The translations under genes were made by a program, and so were the position numbers. Shown piece by piece: positions 6,764 to 8,014 of a DNA stretch of 8,014 nt (positions are counted from its first letter, which is position 1; each line of letters opens with the position of its first letter). The DNA is from Synergistaceae bacterium (lineage in GTDB: Bacteria > Synergistota > Synergistia > Synergistales > Aminobacteriaceae): positions 1 to 8,014 of the forward strand of contig JAFSQO010000140.1 in the NCBI GenBank assembly GCA_017446645.1, in the 5' to 3' direction. The notes under the pieces are model-generated. The model was not told where the DNA came from. It did no database searches and saw nothing but the letters and a program-made list of their open reading frames with translations.

Positions 6764-6809
6764 TTTTCCCCTTGCTGTTAGAGTAAATAAGAGTGCAGTG
6801 AGGGGAAGG
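6764..6809 (+). terminator. stem-loop in the convergent garD/engB spacer
   Basis: Bases 6764-6778 can pair with 6795-6809: core TTCCCCT with AGGGGAA, then T-G, G-T, CTG with CAG, and T-G, with two outer T-G wobbles. The loop is about 16 bases. It begins 16 bases after the garD stop and ends just before the engB stop. The several wobbles pair only in the plus-strand RNA, so it should serve garD more than engB. No T-run follows on the plus strand, and none precedes it as an A-run, so it is not a canonical intrinsic terminator; it may act as a 3'-end stabiliser or with Rho. Confidence 0.45.
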
Positions 6810-6813
6810 TAAA

Positions 6814-7422
6814 TTACGGGTGTTGTTGTGTCAAAAACTTCGCAATAAACTCACTCAGGGCATCAATATTCTCTTTCTTATCACTTGATGTTATAATCGG
6901 CACATCAACAGAATATAATCTATCAAGAATATACTTGTCACGGGTAGACTTCCATTTACTGCGGGCAATCTTGTCAGCCTTTGTGAAGACCACGAAGATA
7001 TTTTTCCCTGACGAATTAATATACTCCTGAAGTTCCCGGTCGTTCGCCAGTAAACCATGACGAAAATCTACAAGATGACAGACAAGTTTCAGGCTCTCAC
7101 GGTTATTCATGTAAGCAGAAATTAGCCTTTGCCACTCGTTGCGCTCTGTCTTGCTTCGTGCAGCATAGCCGTAACCCGGTAAATCTACAAGCCTGAACGA
7201 GAAAGCCTGAATATCTACGTGATAGAAATTTATGCTTCGAGTCTTGCCCGGAGTCTGTCCTGTCTTCGCAAGTTTTTTATTCAGCAAGGCATTAATCAAT
7301 GAGGATTTCCCTACGTTTGAGCGTCCTGCTACTGCGACTTCGGGTAAATTTATATCTTGAGGCAAAAGCTGGCCCGGCGTGAAACATGCAGCTTCTAACC
7401 GGGCGTTAATGAAACTAGCCAT
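6814..7422 (-). CDS. engB: EngB/YsxC, ribosome biogenesis GTP-binding protein
   Basis: EngB (YsxC, YihA) is a small essential GTPase needed for assembly of the large ribosomal subunit. All G motifs are readable in the 202-residue product: G1 P-loop GRSNVGKS (33-40), G2 around TPGKTRSIN (57-65), G3 DLPGYG (80-85), G4 TKAD (147-150), and G5 TSS (178-180). The family-typical VDFRHGL (118-124) and YAARSKTERNEW (86-97) are also present. Length is normal. The ATG at 7420-7422 lies inside the last codons of clpX, overlapping it by 8 bases. No clear Shine-Dalgarno precedes it, so translation is likely coupled to clpX. Confidence 0.95.
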   Translation of the reverse strand: MASFINARLEAACFTPGQLLPQDINLPEVAVAGRSNVGKSSLINALLNKKLAKTGQTPGKTRSINFYHVDIQAFSFRLVDLPGYGYAARSKTERNEWQRLISAYMNNRESLKLVCHLVDFRHGLLANDRELQEYINSSGKNIFVVFTKADKIARSKWKSTRDKYILDRLYSVDVPIITSSDKKENIDALSEFIAKFLTQQHP

Positions 7423-8014
7423 GCAGCAAATCTTTGATGTCCACCTGATTGTTATTCACAACTTCAGGCGTTATGACTAATTTCTTGCCTGTCCTGGCCT
7501 TCTCAGACATTGAGGGCAATTCGTACATAATATCAAGCATTAAGTTCTCCATGATTGAACGCAAACCCCTTGCTCCTGTCTTCTTCTTGACGGCTAGCTC
7601 TGCCACAAGTTCCAATGCCTCAGGGGTGAATTCAAGGCTTACCCCGTCCATTGAGAGAATTTTTGCGTATTGTTTGACTAAGGCGTTTTTGGGTTCTTGA
7701 AGTATCTTTACGAATGCCTCTTTGTCGAGTTCCTCAAGGGCTACGATAACGGGAATTCTGCCGACAAGCTCAGGGATAAATCCATAAGTCACCAAGTCTT
7801 CGGGCTGGGTCTTACTGAGTATTTCGTAACTTCCTGACTTCTTCGCAAGTTCACCGCCAAACCCAAGGGATTTTTGCAGCTCGCGTCTTGCTACGATTGG
7901 TTCAAGACCGTCAAATGCTCCTCCGCAGATGAATAAAATATTCTCCGTGTTCATCTGGATAAAGTCCTGATGAGGGTGCTTGCGTCCGCCTTTAGGGGGA
8001 ATATTCGAGATTGT
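7415..8014 (-). CDS. clpX: ClpX, ATP-dependent Clp protease ATP-binding subunit (3' part, cut by window edge)
   Basis: ClpX is the AAA+ hexameric unfoldase that feeds ClpP. The window holds the last 199 codons; the 5' part lies beyond base 8014. The reading frame continues past the internal ATG at 7954 to the window edge with TISNIPPKGGRKHPHQDFIQ, which is family sequence, so 7954 is not the true start. Visible motifs are ILFICGGAFDGLE (sensor 1 region), a ClpP-docking loop reading LGF where E. coli has IGF, GFIPELVGRIPVIVAL with the arginine finger (box VII), ILQEPKNALVKQYAKI, and the sensor 2 motif KKTGARGLRSIMENLMLDIM. The docking tripeptide implies a ClpP partner, probably encoded upstream. 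It ends in TAG at 7415-7417, overlapping engB. Confidence 0.97.
   Translation of the reverse strand, partial: TISNIPPKGGRKHPHQDFIQMNTENILFICGGAFDGLEPIVARRELQKSLGFGGELAKKSGSYEILSKTQPEDLVTYGFIPELVGRIPVIVALEELDKEAFVKILQEPKNALVKQYAKILSMDGVSLEFTPEALELVAELAVKKKTGARGLRSIMENLMLDIMYELPSMSEKARTGKKLVITPEVVNNNQVDIKDLLHG

Noticed and set aside
7415..7422. 8-base overlap of clpX and engB as an unusual feature
   Set aside because: Short overlaps of co-directional genes are routine, and the pairing of clpX with engB nearby is a familiar bacterial arrangement.
7449..7700. Plus-strand open frame opposite clpX
   Set aside because: It is antisense to highly conserved ClpX sequence and shows no motif of its own.

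Overview
The window is an ordinary-looking piece of chromosome from a flagellated, diderm, mid-GC bacterium. It carries the distal rod and the L- and P-ring genes (flgG, flgA, flgH, flgI, flgJ-type). L and P rings are found only where there is an outer membrane and a peptidoglycan layer to cross, so the host is diderm. The short single-domain FlgJ, an FlgH without a lipoprotein cysteine, and the overall gene style would fit a Synergistota-like lineage. That placement is inference from general knowledge; no marker here proves it.

Layout. Bases 1-107 hold what may be the last codons of an upstream gene I cannot name, overlapping a good hairpin. Bases 149-5209 form a tightly packed plus-strand run: flgG, flgA, flgH, flgI, a GT-B glycosyltransferase, and a FlgJ-type rod-binding protein. 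Gaps within it are 26 bases or less, and the last junction is an ATGA overlap. Next, 26 bases on and on the same strand, comes a full-length galactarate dehydratase-type gene (garD) with a TTG start behind a near-perfect ribosome binding site. A 66-base convergent spacer with a long stem-loop separates it from two minus-strand housekeeping genes: engB (ribosome-assembly GTPase) and the 3' half of clpX (AAA+ unfoldase), which overlap by 8 bases.

How the genes work together. FlgG polymerises as the distal rod. FlgH (L ring) and FlgI (P ring) form the bushing around it. FlgA is the periplasmic chaperone for P-ring assembly. The FlgJ-type protein probably caps or scaffolds the rod. FlgA, FlgH and FlgI all start with Sec signal peptides.

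The one gene that does not belong to this logic is the glycosyltransferase between flgI and flgJ. It is poorer in G+C than flgI in hand-counted rows, it ends abruptly in the flgJ ribosome binding site, and the hexamer AGGGAG lies at both of its edges. I read it as a later insertion into the operon, now translationally coupled to flgJ. It is the best candidate here for something not yet described, for example a glycosylation function tied to flagellar assembly, but its substrate cannot be read from the sequence. I found no CRISPR array, tRNA, rRNA, transposase or phage gene.
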